Below are positions 22,938 to 31,874 of a stretch of 36,440 nt of DNA, piece after piece. Both the position numbers and the translations under genes were made by a program. Below the pieces are notes generated by a model that was not told the origin of the DNA, did not search any database, and was given only the letters and a program-made list of their open reading frames with translations. The stretch is from positions 1 through 36,440 of the forward strand of contig NZ_CAJXQY010000035.1 in the NCBI RefSeq assembly GCF_913058315.1, written 5' to 3'. This DNA comes from an uncultured Alteromonas sp. Lineage in GTDB: Bacteria > Pseudomonadota > Gammaproteobacteria > Enterobacterales > Alteromonadaceae. Numbering within the stretch: position 1 is the stretch's first letter; each line of letters starts with the position of its first letter.

Positions 22938-23684
22938 TTAACCTAGATGCGCCTGAAGACGGGCTTCCTGCATCAGACTGCGCATATCTGCCACCGCTTT
23001 ATGCAGGCCGTCAAAAGCGGCACGGGCAATAATCGCATGACCAATATTGAGCTCGATAAGCTGTGGGATAGCCGCGATGGGTTTCACATTATGGTAATGC
23101 AAACCATGACCGGCATTGACCAGTAATCCCAGGTTATCGGCATATTCAACGCCACGGCGGATCTGCGCCAGGTGCTGTAACTGCTCAGCTTCACTGGTGG
23201 CATCGGCATAATGACCGGTATGAATTTCAATGTACGGGGCACCGGTTGCTTTGGCAGCATCGAGCTGACGCTCATCACCATCAATAAACAGCGATACCAG
23301 AATATTGGCTTCGGCCAGGCGCTGACAAGCATCGGTCATGCGACTGAGGTTGCCGGCCACATCCAGCCCGCCTTCGGTAGTTAACTCTTCGCGCTTTTCA
23401 GGGACCAGGCAACAAAAGGTCGGTTTGACCTGTTCGGCAATGGCGAGCATTTCGTCGGTGACGGCCATTTCCAGGTTTAAGCGGGTATTTATGGTTTGCG
23501 CGAGCAGGGTGACATCGCGATCTTTAATATGACGGCGGTCTTCACGCAGGTGCACAGTGATGCCGTCTGCGCCTGCACGTTCTGCGATGTCGGCAGCGTG
23601 CACCGGATCGGGGTAAGAGGTACCACGCGCGTTACGCAGCGTAGCGATATGATCAATATTAACGCCGAGCAGAATATCTTTCAT
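22938..23684 (-). CDS. pdxJ: Pyridoxine 5'-phosphate synthase PdxJ
   Basis: 248 residues. It condenses deoxyxylulose 5-phosphate with the product of PdxA, the last step of de novo vitamin B6 synthesis; pdxA is in the same window. Motifs: [20 protein letters not shown] at the N-terminus, [60 protein letters not shown] and [16 protein letters not shown], together forming the expected TIM barrel. An AGGA site lies upstream of the ATG. It is 55 bases after recO and is followed by acpS. Confidence 0.97.
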   Translation of the reverse strand: MKDILLGVNIDHIATLRNARGTSYPDPVHAADIAERAGADGITVHLREDRRHIKDRDVTLLAQTINTRLNLEMAVTDEMLAIAEQVKPTFCCLVPEKREELTTEGGLDVAGNLSRMTDACQRLAEANILVSLFIDGDERQLDAAKATGAPYIEIHTGHYADATSEAEQLQHLAQIRRGVEYADNLGLLVNAGHGLHYHNVKPIAAIPQLIELNIGHAIIARAAFDGLHKAVADMRSLMQEARLQAHLG

Positions 23685-23739
23685 TCCCAGGGTCCTGGAT
23701 TACCTAACAAACTGAAGTGGCGCGTATTGTAGCAGTGAT

Positions 23740-24438
23740 TCAGCGGGAGGCCAAAAAGAGCTCACGACTTTTCAATGGCTTGTCACCCACGAAAGGATGT
23801 AATGCCAGTCGGCACAAGCGCTTGGCCGCCTTTAACCCTGACGGGCTGAAATGCTGCTCGGCCAGCATGTTCAGCTCGTCACCGGTGAAGGTAAATCTGG
23901 ATGCTTGTTTGACCTGACAAAACCCCAGTTCGGTTACCAGCTCATAGTGAAAAGAGGGTTCGATGGCTGCGCCTGAGCCGGCGTCGGTGGTGAAATCCGG
24001 CATGACGCCAAGTTCCTGTAACAGCGCCAGCTCATACTGGCGTAAAATACACTCGGCGCCAGTCCCGTCTTGTTGTAATGCCGCCACAGCAGTGGCGTAA
24101 GCACCGTAGAGCTCGGCGGCTTCTACGCCGGCCGGTAACACCCGGTTAGTGATCTCATTGACATACAGCGCACAATAAAGCGCGTTGCCGGTTAGCATGC
24201 GCAGCGAGCCATTCCCCTCTAACTGAGTCAGGTTCTTTAAATCGCTTTTGCCACTTAATTGTACACGCAGCGCCTGAAAAGGTTGTAACAGGCTGCGCCG
24301 GTCTGACTTAGCACTACGAACGCCGCGGGCTACGGCGCTAACCCGGCCCAGTTCCAGGCTAAAAAAATCAACAATAAAACTGGTTTCGCGGTACGGGCGA
24401 CGGTGTAGTACGTAGGCATTCAACCAAGGGTTAACCAT
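23740..24438 (-). CDS. recO: DNA repair protein RecO
   Basis: 232 residues. RecO anneals strands and with RecR loads RecA onto SSB-coated DNA. The N-terminal OB fold is visible as LNAYVLHRRPYRETSFIVDF and VSAVARGVRSAKS, followed by the L-Q-P-F-Q-A region, then the helical C-terminal domain (ALYCALYVNEITNRVLPAGV, YELALLQELG). It starts two bases after the small unknown gene. In many relatives recO is instead preceded by era and rnc; here it follows recJ. Confidence 0.93.
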   Translation of the reverse strand: MVNPWLNAYVLHRRPYRETSFIVDFFSLELGRVSAVARGVRSAKSDRRSLLQPFQALRVQLSGKSDLKNLTQLEGNGSLRMLTGNALYCALYVNEITNRVLPAGVEAAELYGAYATAVAALQQDGTGAECILRQYELALLQELGVMPDFTTDAGSGAAIEPSFHYELVTELGFCQVKQASRFTFTGDELNMLAEQHFSPSGLKAAKRLCRLALHPFVGDKPLKSRELFLASR

Positions 24439-24440
24439 GG

Positions 24441-24710
24441 CTATGCCCGCTTGATCCGCACAACTTTCATTTGTTCAAACTCCATGCCGGCCACTGATTC
24501 CACCGTGCGGTAATACGTCATGTTTACCCGTGCCCCCTTGAGTGACTGATAAGGTTTGGTACGTTTAAAAATAAACGGCGCGTCAATATTTTCTATCATC
24601 ACCGTATGACGAACCCAGTCGCCATCCTGACGCTGAACATGCGAAACCACTTTCATATTCTCACTATGGGTCAGTGATTGATGACGTTTTAGCAGTTTAT
24701 CGACACTCAT
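24441..24710 (-). CDS. Small conserved-looking protein between recJ and recO, unknown function
   Basis: 89 residues, soluble, basic (VKMVRIKRA-type end; the true end is KVVRIKRA), no signal peptide and no membrane segment. The sequence begins MSVDKLLKRHQSLTHSENMK and contains HTVMIENIDAPFIFKRTKPY and NMTYYRTVESVAG, a pattern of alternating strands suggesting a small beta-rich fold. I do not recognise a domain. It is packed between recJ (17-base gap) and recO (2-base gap), so co-expression with these repair genes is very likely, which makes it a real gene and hints at nucleic-acid binding, though nothing in the sequence proves that. Confidence 0.75.
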   Translation of the reverse strand: MSVDKLLKRHQSLTHSENMKVVSHVQRQDGDWVRHTVMIENIDAPFIFKRTKPYQSLKGARVNMTYYRTVESVAGMEFEQMKVVRIKRA

Positions 24711-24727
24711 AACAAATTCTTACCTGT

Positions 24728-26452
24728 TCAGGCCAGCGGTGCCAGTGCTTCCACCAGCAATTGCAGTGATTCCCGGCCCCGATAGTAGTTCACATCCAGC
24801 TGATAGGCTAACTGCACCTGCTTTACATTGGCGTCGGGCCACACATCCGGATCGATATTAAACGCGATGGCGTCAAACTCCTCACCGCTTTCAGGATGGG
24901 CGAGCACCATTTTAAGATGACGTTCACCCACAATTCGCTGCTGAACAAGCTGAAAGGTGCCGTCGAATAATGGCGGCTGAAACCCCTGCCCAAAAGGACC
25001 GGCCTGACGCAATACCTGCGCCGTAGGCAAATTCAGGATCTGCGGTTCAAGCTCGCCGTCACTTAAAATAATAGTCGGATCGTCTATGTCAGCCAGTGCC
25101 GTTTTAACATGACGGGTAAAAGCCGCAGTAAAGGCAGACAGATTTTCAGTTTTAATCGATAACCCTGCCGCTGCCGCGTGACCACCAAACTTTTCAATCA
25201 GGCCGGGCTGAGCGGTACTGACTGCTTCGAGTATGTCGCGGATATGAACCCCGGCAATAGAGCGCGCCGAGCCTTTAATGATTTTTTCGTCCTGTTTGGC
25301 AAACACGATGGCAGGCCGTTTATATTCGTCTTTCAGACGACCGGCGACAATGCCGATAACGCCCTGGTGAAAGTGTTCATCAAAGAGCACAATAGCGTCC
25401 GGTGGTGCGCTGCTATCAAGTTGTACCGAGGCCAGGGTTTCCTGGGCCTGTTGTTTCATTTCCTGTTCGATGGTACGGCGTTGCTGGTTGAGGCGGTCGA
25501 GCTCGGTGGCCCGGGCGCGCGCCTCCATGGCATCACTGCACAACAGACACTCAATACCGGCCGCCATATCATCCAATCGCCCTGCGGCGTTCAGGCGCGG
25601 GCCAATCACAAAGCCCAGATCCGTAGCGGTCAGCCGACTGGCATGGCGCTGTGCTACTTCCAGTAGCGCCGTGATCCCAGGCCGGCATTGCCCGGCACGG
25701 ATCCGCTGCAGGCCCTGATGCACCAGAATGCGGTTATTCTGGTCAAGCGGAACGACATCAGCAACCGTACCAACGGCAACAATATCCAGTAAATTAGCTA
25801 AATTCGGGGCCTGAATTCCCTGTTGAGAAAACCATTCCCGGCGTTCAAGTTCAGCCCGTAGTGCCAGCATGAGATAAAAAGCCACGCCAACGCCGGCCAG
25901 GTTTTTTGAGGCAAAGTGACATTCAGGCTGATTCGGATTAACAATAGCAGTGGCAGCAGGCAAGGTTTCGCCGGGTAAATGGTGATCAGTCACTATGACT
26001 TCCATACCCAGCTCATTGGCTCTGTCGACCCCGGCGTGACAGGAAATGCCATTGTCGACGGTAATGATCAACGGCGTACCGCGCTCCGCCGCCACTTCAA
26101 CAATTTGTGGTGACAGTCCGTAGCCGAAATCAAAGCGGTTAGGCACGAGGTAATCGAGTCTGGTGGCGCCCATCTGCCCCAGCGCCAGCATACACAGTGC
26201 CGTGCTGGTAGCTCCGTCGGCGTCAAAGTCACCAATTATGGTAATCGCTTGCTGTGCAAGCATGGCATCCGCAATGCGGCTGGCTGCGTCAGTACAACCC
26301 AACAGGTCGCGGTAATGCAGCAATGCCCTGGCGCCTGTGTTTAACTGGTCCGGAGACTGAATATGACGACCACGATAAACCCGTTCAAGTACCGGATGTA
26401 ATGCCGCGTCAAAGGTATCGGTTAACGGCCGGCGCCTGATGTGTAAGCTCAT
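24728..26452 (-). CDS. recJ: Single-stranded-DNA-specific exonuclease RecJ
   Basis: 574 residues, full length. It degrades single-stranded DNA 5' to 3' in recombination and mismatch repair. The DHH-domain motifs are visible: TIIGDFDADGATSTALCMLA (motif I), VPNRFDFGYGLSP, ITVDNGISCHAGVDRANELG, VIVTDHHLPGE (the DHH), and NLAGVGVAFYLMLALR; then the DHHA1 domain with GHAAAAGLSI and GSARSIAGVHIRDIL, and a C-terminal OB fold. It is in the leftward series after dsbC and before the small unknown gene and recO. Confidence 0.96.
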   Translation of the reverse strand: MSLHIRRRPLTDTFDAALHPVLERVYRGRHIQSPDQLNTGARALLHYRDLLGCTDAASRIADAMLAQQAITIIGDFDADGATSTALCMLALGQMGATRLDYLVPNRFDFGYGLSPQIVEVAAERGTPLIITVDNGISCHAGVDRANELGMEVIVTDHHLPGETLPAATAIVNPNQPECHFASKNLAGVGVAFYLMLALRAELERREWFSQQGIQAPNLANLLDIVAVGTVADVVPLDQNNRILVHQGLQRIRAGQCRPGITALLEVAQRHASRLTATDLGFVIGPRLNAAGRLDDMAAGIECLLCSDAMEARARATELDRLNQQRRTIEQEMKQQAQETLASVQLDSSAPPDAIVLFDEHFHQGVIGIVAGRLKDEYKRPAIVFAKQDEKIIKGSARSIAGVHIRDILEAVSTAQPGLIEKFGGHAAAAGLSIKTENLSAFTAAFTRHVKTALADIDDPTIILSDGELEPQILNLPTAQVLRQAGPFGQGFQPPLFDGTFQLVQQRIVGERHLKMVLAHPESGEEFDAIAFNIDPDVWPDANVKQVQLAYQLDVNYYRGRESLQLLVEALAPLA

Positions 26453-26494
26453 AATTTAACTGTGATTCGTTGCAGGGACTCAAAAAGACTGGTG

Positions 26495-26524
26495 ACCGGA
26501 TACCAGTGGATTAGGGTATCCGGT
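26495..26524 (-). terminator. Strong stem-loop between dsbC and recJ
   Basis: Perfect ten-base arms ACCGGATACC (26495-26504) and GGTATCCGGT (26515-26524) around a ten-base loop, 18 bases past the dsbC stop. On minus-strand RNA the U-run (CUUUUUG) begins only about seven bases after the stem, so termination may be partial. This would separate, or balance, dsbC and recJ expression. Confidence 0.5.
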
Positions 26525-26541
26525 GCCTTAAAAACGGTTTA

Positions 26542-27273
26542 TTAACCAGCGATCTGTTTCAGAGCAGACAGAAGCTGCTCTGGCGGTTGATAACCCGGAA
26601 TAATACTGCCATCGCTAAGTACGATATTCGGCGTACCGTTTACCCCAATCTTACGGCCGAAACGAAATTGCTCGGCAATATCGTTATCACAACTGTTAGG
26701 GGTCACGCTGCTGCCCGATTTAGCATTCGTCATGGCTTTCTTTGGATCCGCTGAACACCAGACCGACACCATTTGACGATACACCGGGCTGTTCAAGCCG
26801 GCACGTGGATACGCCAGATATCTCACCGTGATGCCTTCGCTGTTGTACTGTTCAATTTGTTCGTGCAGCTTGCGGCAGTAACCACAGGTAGTGTCGGTAA
26901 ACACGGTCACCACGTACTGCTCGTCTTCGGCTTTAAATTCGATGTAGGAATCATCAAACTGTTTCAGTCCGTCAAGGCGCATGTCAGCCAGTGCGGTTTC
27001 TGTTTCATTGCGCATTTCTTCATCGAGGTTGTACACCCGGGCCTGCAACAGGTAGGTACCGTCGGCACTGACATAAAAGAGACCATTTTCGGTACTGATT
27101 TGCAGTAACCCTTCAACCGGTGAGTCAGCAATAGCATCTACCCGCCACTTCAGCGTCGTTTCGATTTTTGCCTTAACACTCTCTTTATCTGCCGCATCGG
27201 CCAGCACATTTGCAGTTGCAGCCACCGAAAAAACACTCAGCACTGCCAGTAAACTGCGAAAAAACACTTTCAT
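26542..27273 (-). CDS. dsbC: Thiol:disulfide isomerase DsbC
   Basis: 243 residues. DsbC is the periplasmic V-shaped dimer that reshuffles wrong disulfides and is kept reduced by DsbD. Signal peptide MKVFFRSLLAVLSVFSVAAT; N-terminal dimerisation domain about 30-85 (SPVEGLLQISTENGLFYVSA); thioredoxin domain with active site C130-G-Y-C133, the structural pair C173/C195, and the cis-Pro loop NGTPNIVLSDG. It lies between xerD and recJ, the same order as in E. coli. Confidence 0.96.
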   Translation of the reverse strand: MKVFFRSLLAVLSVFSVAATANVLADAADKESVKAKIETTLKWRVDAIADSPVEGLLQISTENGLFYVSADGTYLLQARVYNLDEEMRNETETALADMRLDGLKQFDDSYIEFKAEDEQYVVTVFTDTTCGYCRKLHEQIEQYNSEGITVRYLAYPRAGLNSPVYRQMVSVWCSADPKKAMTNAKSGSSVTPNSCDNDIAEQFRFGRKIGVNGTPNIVLSDGSIIPGYQPPEQLLSALKQIAG

Positions 27274-27391
27274 CTAATCACTCCTGAAAACCATTCTGAC
27301 TATGGCCTATACGGCCTCTGGGATGCTGAATTTGCAGCACATTGTTTTCTTTAAGACCGGAATTTAACCGTAAAATTCGCTCTAGTGTATC

Positions 27392-27436
27392 AAAAAATCC
27401 CGGTCTGGCGATGATCCCCATCGACAATTAACCGGG
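27392..27436 (-). terminator. Probable terminator after xerD
   Basis: On the minus strand CCCGGT and ACCGGG pair around an inner GATG / CATC stem, and the outer stem is followed by ATTTTTTG. It lies 34 bases past the xerD stop, inside the 196-base gap before dsbC, implying a dsbC promoter of its own. The loop is long, so efficiency is uncertain. Confidence 0.55.
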
Positions 27437-27469
27437 TTCTCATCGATTCATCCCTGCCCGGGCTTTGTT

Positions 27470-28384
27470 TTACCCCCTAGGATGATGTTCTGAAATCAGA
27501 TTTTGAAGTCTCTCTGTTGCAACATGGGTATAAATTTGTGTGGTTGACAGATCGCTGTGACCCAACAGCATTTGCACCACCCGCAAATCGGCACCGTGAT
27601 TAAGTAAATGGGTGGCAAACGCATGGCGCAGCGTATGAGGAGACAGTTCTGTACCGATCCCGGCTTTTACCGCGTAGTATTTAATGCGATGCCAAAACGT
27701 CTGGCGAGTCATCTGTACTCCGCGGTTACTAACAAACACCACGTCGGTCTGATGCTTAAGCAGCAGCGGCCGGGCGCTGTGAAGATAATCCTGCAATGCA
27801 TCCAGCGCATTCTCGCCAAGTGGCACCAGGCGTTCTTTATTGCCTTTACCCATTACCCGAACCAGCCCTTGTTGCAAGCTGACTTCCGATAACCGTAAAC
27901 CGGTGAGTTCACTCACTCGCAGGCCGGTTGCATAAAGCACTTCAAGCATACACTTGTCGCGACATTCGATGGGCTCTTCCATATCGGGCGCTTCAAGGAG
28001 GGCTTCCACCTCGGCTTCGCTCAGCGTGCCGGGCAGTTTTTTGGCGGCTTTTGGAATAGCAAGCTGGCTCACCGGGTTATCCTTGCGCTGCTCGTCGGTA
28101 ACCAGATAGCGGTAAAACTGACGCATAGCGCTAATGTTGCGCTGGGTACTGCGAGCGGAAAGGCCTTTTTGCTCGCGAAACATCAGATAATCCTGCATGT
28201 CCGTCAGGCTGGCCTGTTTCAGACTGGTACCTTGGGTAGCAAGAAACCCTGCCACGTGGCACAAATCCCGACGGTAGCTCTGCTGAGTATTGTCACTCAA
28301 GCCTTTTTCCAGCCACAGCATTTCGATAAAGGCTTCGATAATGTCGAGTTCAGCCTCACTCGGTAGCGGCAATTTCCGGCTCAT
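27470..28384 (-). CDS. xerD: Tyrosine recombinase XerD
   Basis: 304 residues. With XerC it resolves chromosome dimers at dif. The N-terminal SAM-like core-binding domain covers about 12-100; the catalytic domain carries Arg156 (ATGLRVSEL), Lys180 (GKGNKERLVPLG), His250 and Arg253 (SPHTLRHAFATHLL), His276 (LLGHSDLST) and the nucleophile Tyr285 (QIYTHV), so it is complete. Gene order xerD-dsbC-recJ supports XerD over XerC. The start overlaps the djlA stop by four bases (ATGA). Confidence 0.96.
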   Translation of the reverse strand: MSRKLPLPSEAELDIIEAFIEMLWLEKGLSDNTQQSYRRDLCHVAGFLATQGTSLKQASLTDMQDYLMFREQKGLSARSTQRNISAMRQFYRYLVTDEQRKDNPVSQLAIPKAAKKLPGTLSEAEVEALLEAPDMEEPIECRDKCMLEVLYATGLRVSELTGLRLSEVSLQQGLVRVMGKGNKERLVPLGENALDALQDYLHSARPLLLKHQTDVVFVSNRGVQMTRQTFWHRIKYYAVKAGIGTELSPHTLRHAFATHLLNHGADLRVVQMLLGHSDLSTTQIYTHVATERLQNLISEHHPRG

Positions 28385-29214
28385 TTAAAGCCACGCCGCT
28401 CTTTAATTAACTCGTAGGCAGCCTGAATATCCTGCGCTTTATTCTTGGCAATTTCCATGGCTTGCTCAGGCAGGCCTTTGGACGCCAGTTTATCCGGGTG
28501 ATGCTCCGACATGCGTTTACGGTAAGCCCGCTTAATCAGTTTTTCATCGTCACTGGCCGACACGCCCAGCACGGCGTAGGCATCTTCCAGCGTCGGGCCG
28601 TTCGATTGACTGCCCTGGCGTTGGTGGCTACCACGCCCCTGGCTTCTGAAGCGTACTTCTGCCTCATACATGGCAATAAGATAGTCGAGGTCGCGACGCA
28701 CAAATCCTAACGCCTTGGCGACTTTTTCCAGCACCCGGTATTCTTCACTGGCCAGGCGGCCATCGGCAAATGCAGCCTGGATGAGTATTTCCAGAAACAC
28801 CTGCAAAATATCACGGCGGCCATGACAGGACTCGTATAACTGCTTGAGAATATCGGCAACCGGAAAGTCGCGCGCTTTGCCCTCCCGGAAGGCTTGCTGC
28901 GCCTCCTGACGGGCCTCACCCTGCAGTTGCATGTCGTCCATCAGGCGGGTGGCAATTTTAATTTCTGATTCAGTGACTTTACCATCTGATTTCGCCAGAT
29001 GGCCGAGCGCTGCAAACAGGCTGTGAAAAAAAATGGCCTGTTGTTGCAACGCATCCTGACTGGAGAAAAAGCGTCCAAAACCGCCCATGCGGCCAAAATC
29101 CTGACTGTAGCCTTTGTCGAACATATAGCCCACAAGCAACCCAAGGATCGCTCCCGGCACTTTTAAAAACATCATTCCGAAAATAAAACCCAGTAATCTG
29201 CCCCAAATTGGCAT
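28381..29214 (-). CDS. djlA: Membrane-anchored DnaK co-chaperone DjlA
   Basis: The start is set at the ATG at 29214 (277 residues, MPIWGRLLGFIFGMMFLKVP), five bases after a GGGGG-type ribosome-binding site; the longer frame would start with TTG. One N-terminal transmembrane helix with Gly-rich dimerisation face (about 5-30), a central TerB-like helical domain (about 55-180; SLFAALGHLAKSDGKVTESE, RDILQVFLEILIQAAFADG), and a C-terminal J domain (about 205-277) with DAYAVLGVSASDDEKLIKRA and the HPD motif (EHHPDKL). It is divergent from lptD, as in E. coli. Confidence 0.95.
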   Translation of the reverse strand: MPIWGRLLGFIFGMMFLKVPGAILGLLVGYMFDKGYSQDFGRMGGFGRFFSSQDALQQQAIFFHSLFAALGHLAKSDGKVTESEIKIATRLMDDMQLQGEARQEAQQAFREGKARDFPVADILKQLYESCHGRRDILQVFLEILIQAAFADGRLASEEYRVLEKVAKALGFVRRDLDYLIAMYEAEVRFRSQGRGSHQRQGSQSNGPTLEDAYAVLGVSASDDEKLIKRAYRKRMSEHHPDKLASKGLPEQAMEIAKNKAQDIQAAYELIKERRGFK

Positions 29215-29502
29215 GCATACCCCCTGCAATATCGACGCGCTGCGCCGGGCTGGTTGATAAACAGGCGTAACAACCAGTAAAAAGATAAGATGTTAAGCAC
29301 TATAACCAATGGTTATTCGCTTGAGAAGTCGCCCACATCATTGCTTTAAAGCAAATAAATGGGGATAAGATATGAATTTTTCGATTTTTTTAGGGTCTGC
29401 TGTTGGTAATTGGCGGCGAAGTGCATAGAATTAGCGCCTTATCAGAACAGACATCGGCGCCCTACCAGCCGAATAATCCTTTGAAGCACCGAGAATAATA
29501 AT
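29215..29502. promoter_or_regulatory. djlA-lptD divergent promoter region
   Basis: 288 bases without a gene. Two palindromes are visible: ATAACC-AAT-GGTTAT (29302-29316) and a perfect 14-base TTGCTTTAAAGCAA (29341-29354). In E. coli this region is controlled by sigma E on the lptD side; I could not find a convincing GGAACTT / TCTGA pair here. The palindromes may be operators, but no regulator is known from the sequence. Confidence 0.4.
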
Positions 29503-31818
29503 TTGCTGTCGAAAACAACACAACTTGCTCAGCAGCATTGCCAGCCAGACATCCGGGCACAAAACACACCATTTTGTCGCCAACGGCGCACATTGGGTGC
29601 CTTGATTCGTGTGGCCATAGCAGGTTTAAGCAGTCTCGCCTGGCAGGCATCTGCACAAACGGCCATCAATGATACCGCCCTGTGCCTGGCAGTGCCTCAG
29701 CCCTTTGACAGCTCGCAACTGTTGCAGAAAAAGCAGGTTCAGGTGACCGCGGATTCTGCAGAAATCAGCGAAAACCAATTTGCCCTGTTTAAAGGGAATG
29801 TGGATATTGTTACCGACAGCGCCATTATTCACGCCAAAACCGCTGAAGTGACTGATAATGGTCGCGCCTTGTCGGCCAGTGGTGATGTAAGTTATCGCAG
29901 TCCCGCGCTGACAGTGAGCAGCGACTTGCTGTCGGTGGATTCGGTTGAACAAACCTTAAAACTGGAAAATACCCTGTATCAGCTAACCGGTTTTGTGGGC
30001 CATGGTGCCGCTGGTGAGATTGATATCGGCACCCGGCAGGGTATCGCCCTGCGTGACGTAAGCTTTACCACTTGTCCGTTAGACCAACAGGATTGGCGGA
30101 TTGAAGCATCCAAAATCAGTATTGAGCCGGGAGACACCCTTGGTGAAGCACGCCATACCCGGTTTTATCTGGGCGATGTGCCCGTACTGTATTTACCCTA
30201 TTTCGCTTTCCCGGTCAGTAATCAGCGCCAGACCGGATTGTTGTTCCCGCTGATCAGCAGTTCCAGCTCAACCGGGGTCGACTACGAACAGCCGTTTTAC
30301 TGGAACATTGCACCAAACTATGACATGACCATTTCACCACGGCTGATGACTAACCGTGGGTTGCAGTTAAAAACCGAATTCCGCTACCTGACTGCGGCAT
30401 CAGGTGGACAGATGCACGTGGAATATCTCAGCAATGATACGCGCCAGGCCAGCGACGACAGCCGTTATTTTTACCGCTTACAGCATCACGGTTTACTCTC
30501 GGACAAATGGCAGTTAAATGTGGATTTCAACGGCATCAGCGACAACAACTATATTGTTGACCTGGGTTCAGATTTCTACAATCGTTCGGATACCACCATC
30601 AACCGTACCATCGGCCTCGATTATTACAGTCAGTCGCTGGATATGAGCCTTTATTTACGTGATTTTGAAACCCTGGGCGACTTTGATGCCATTTACCGGG
30701 CACTGCCGGAAGCCAAATTACAATGGCGCAATCAACTGGCTGAGTTTGTGACTTTCAAGGTGGACTCTGAGCTGGCGTATTTCGACAACGCTCTGGACTC
30801 CAACCCGGATGCCCTGCGCTGGCATTTGGCGCCCACCATGGCGCTGCCTTATCAGCGTTACTGGGGCGAAATCACGGCTGAATTAACCGCCATGAATACC
30901 TATTACAAACAAACCAATATTGCCAACACTGAACTTGACGATGAAGTGAACCGCACACTTTATCAGGGCCGCCTGTTCAGCACGCTGTATCTGGAAAAAA
31001 ACGATCGGATTTTTGGTAACGACGTCACCATTACCTTTGAGCCAAAGGTTCAGTATTTGTATACCTCCTACGAAGATCAGAGCAACATTGGTTTGTATGA
31101 CACCACGGCCCTGCTAACCGATGTGAATGGCTTATTTCGTGGCCAGGAGTTTACTGGCCTGGACCGTATCAGCGACAATGATCAAATTACCGTGGGGGCA
31201 ACATCACGCATAATTGATGAGAACAACCGGGAACAATTTGTCATAAGCCTGGGTCAGATATTCTACTTGTCAGACACACAGGTCACGACAGCAGTGGATG
31301 ATCGCAACCGTTCGGCCCTGGCCGGCGAACTGGACTGGCGTTTTGACGACAGTTGGTTTGTGCACTCAGCCATTCAAATTGCTACCGACAATGACAAGGT
31401 TGAACGCAGCGGTATGGCGTTAGAATATCGCCTTGATGCCAGACGACTGGTGCAACTGAGTCACCGGTTTGTGCGCGACCTGTCTGGCGAAACCATCGAT
31501 CAGTTTGGCTTTTCAGCCAGCTGGCCAATTGGTGAAAACTGGCAGGTGGTGGGGCGTTCTTATCGTGATTTGGAGCGAGACAGAAGCATCGAAAACTATT
31601 TTGGGGTACAGTATGAGTCCTGTTGCTGGGCGGTTCGCATTGTTGCTCAGCGAAGTCTGAGTAACCGTTATGATGTAACGGGTCAGCAAAATACCAATGA
31701 GTTTGACTCAAGTATTGGTCTGCAATTTATTTTTAAAGGGATCGGTTCATCCCGGTCCAATCGGGCTATGCTCGAGGACGGCATGTTCGGCTATCGACAG
31801 CCATACGTGTTAAATTAA
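29503..31818 (+). CDS. lptD: LPS-assembly outer membrane protein LptD
   Basis: 771 codons counted from TTG at 29503. With the lipoprotein LptE it inserts lipopolysaccharide into the outer leaflet. The frame opens after a TGA at 29482 and contains no early ATG, so the start is a TTG or GTG; TTG 29503, with a weak GAG nine bases upstream, is used here. Signal region about 35-51 (cleavage near QASA-QT), LptA-like OstA domain (about 75-190; NQFALFKGNVDIVTDSAI), then a beta-barrel with LPYFAFPVSNQRQTGLLFPL. All four LptD cysteines are present: C61, C191, C707, C708, which form the interdomain disulfides made with DsbA/DsbC help. It is first in the operon with surA. Confidence 0.93.
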   Translation: MLSKTTQLAQQHCQPDIRAQNTPFCRQRRTLGALIRVAIAGLSSLAWQASAQTAINDTALCLAVPQPFDSSQLLQKKQVQVTADSAEISENQFALFKGNVDIVTDSAIIHAKTAEVTDNGRALSASGDVSYRSPALTVSSDLLSVDSVEQTLKLENTLYQLTGFVGHGAAGEIDIGTRQGIALRDVSFTTCPLDQQDWRIEASKISIEPGDTLGEARHTRFYLGDVPVLYLPYFAFPVSNQRQTGLLFPLISSSSSTGVDYEQPFYWNIAPNYDMTISPRLMTNRGLQLKTEFRYLTAASGGQMHVEYLSNDTRQASDDSRYFYRLQHHGLLSDKWQLNVDFNGISDNNYIVDLGSDFYNRSDTTINRTIGLDYYSQSLDMSLYLRDFETLGDFDAIYRALPEAKLQWRNQLAEFVTFKVDSELAYFDNALDSNPDALRWHLAPTMALPYQRYWGEITAELTAMNTYYKQTNIANTELDDEVNRTLYQGRLFSTLYLEKNDRIFGNDVTITFEPKVQYLYTSYEDQSNIGLYDTTALLTDVNGLFRGQEFTGLDRISDNDQITVGATSRIIDENNREQFVISLGQIFYLSDTQVTTAVDDRNRSALAGELDWRFDDSWFVHSAIQIATDNDKVERSGMALEYRLDARRLVQLSHRFVRDLSGETIDQFGFSASWPIGENWQVVGRSYRDLERDRSIENYFGVQYESCCWAVRIVAQRSLSNRYDVTGQQNTNEFDSSIGLQFIFKGIGSSRSNRAMLEDGMFGYRQPYVLN

Positions 31819-31874
31819 ATGCGCCGGTATCCTGTTCAGGAACACGGCAGTATTAACAACAAGCAAGAGAGTTT

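Noticed and set aside
29215-29502. Sigma E promoter for lptD as in E. coli
   Set aside because: No convincing GGAACTT / TCTGA-type pair with proper spacing could be found.
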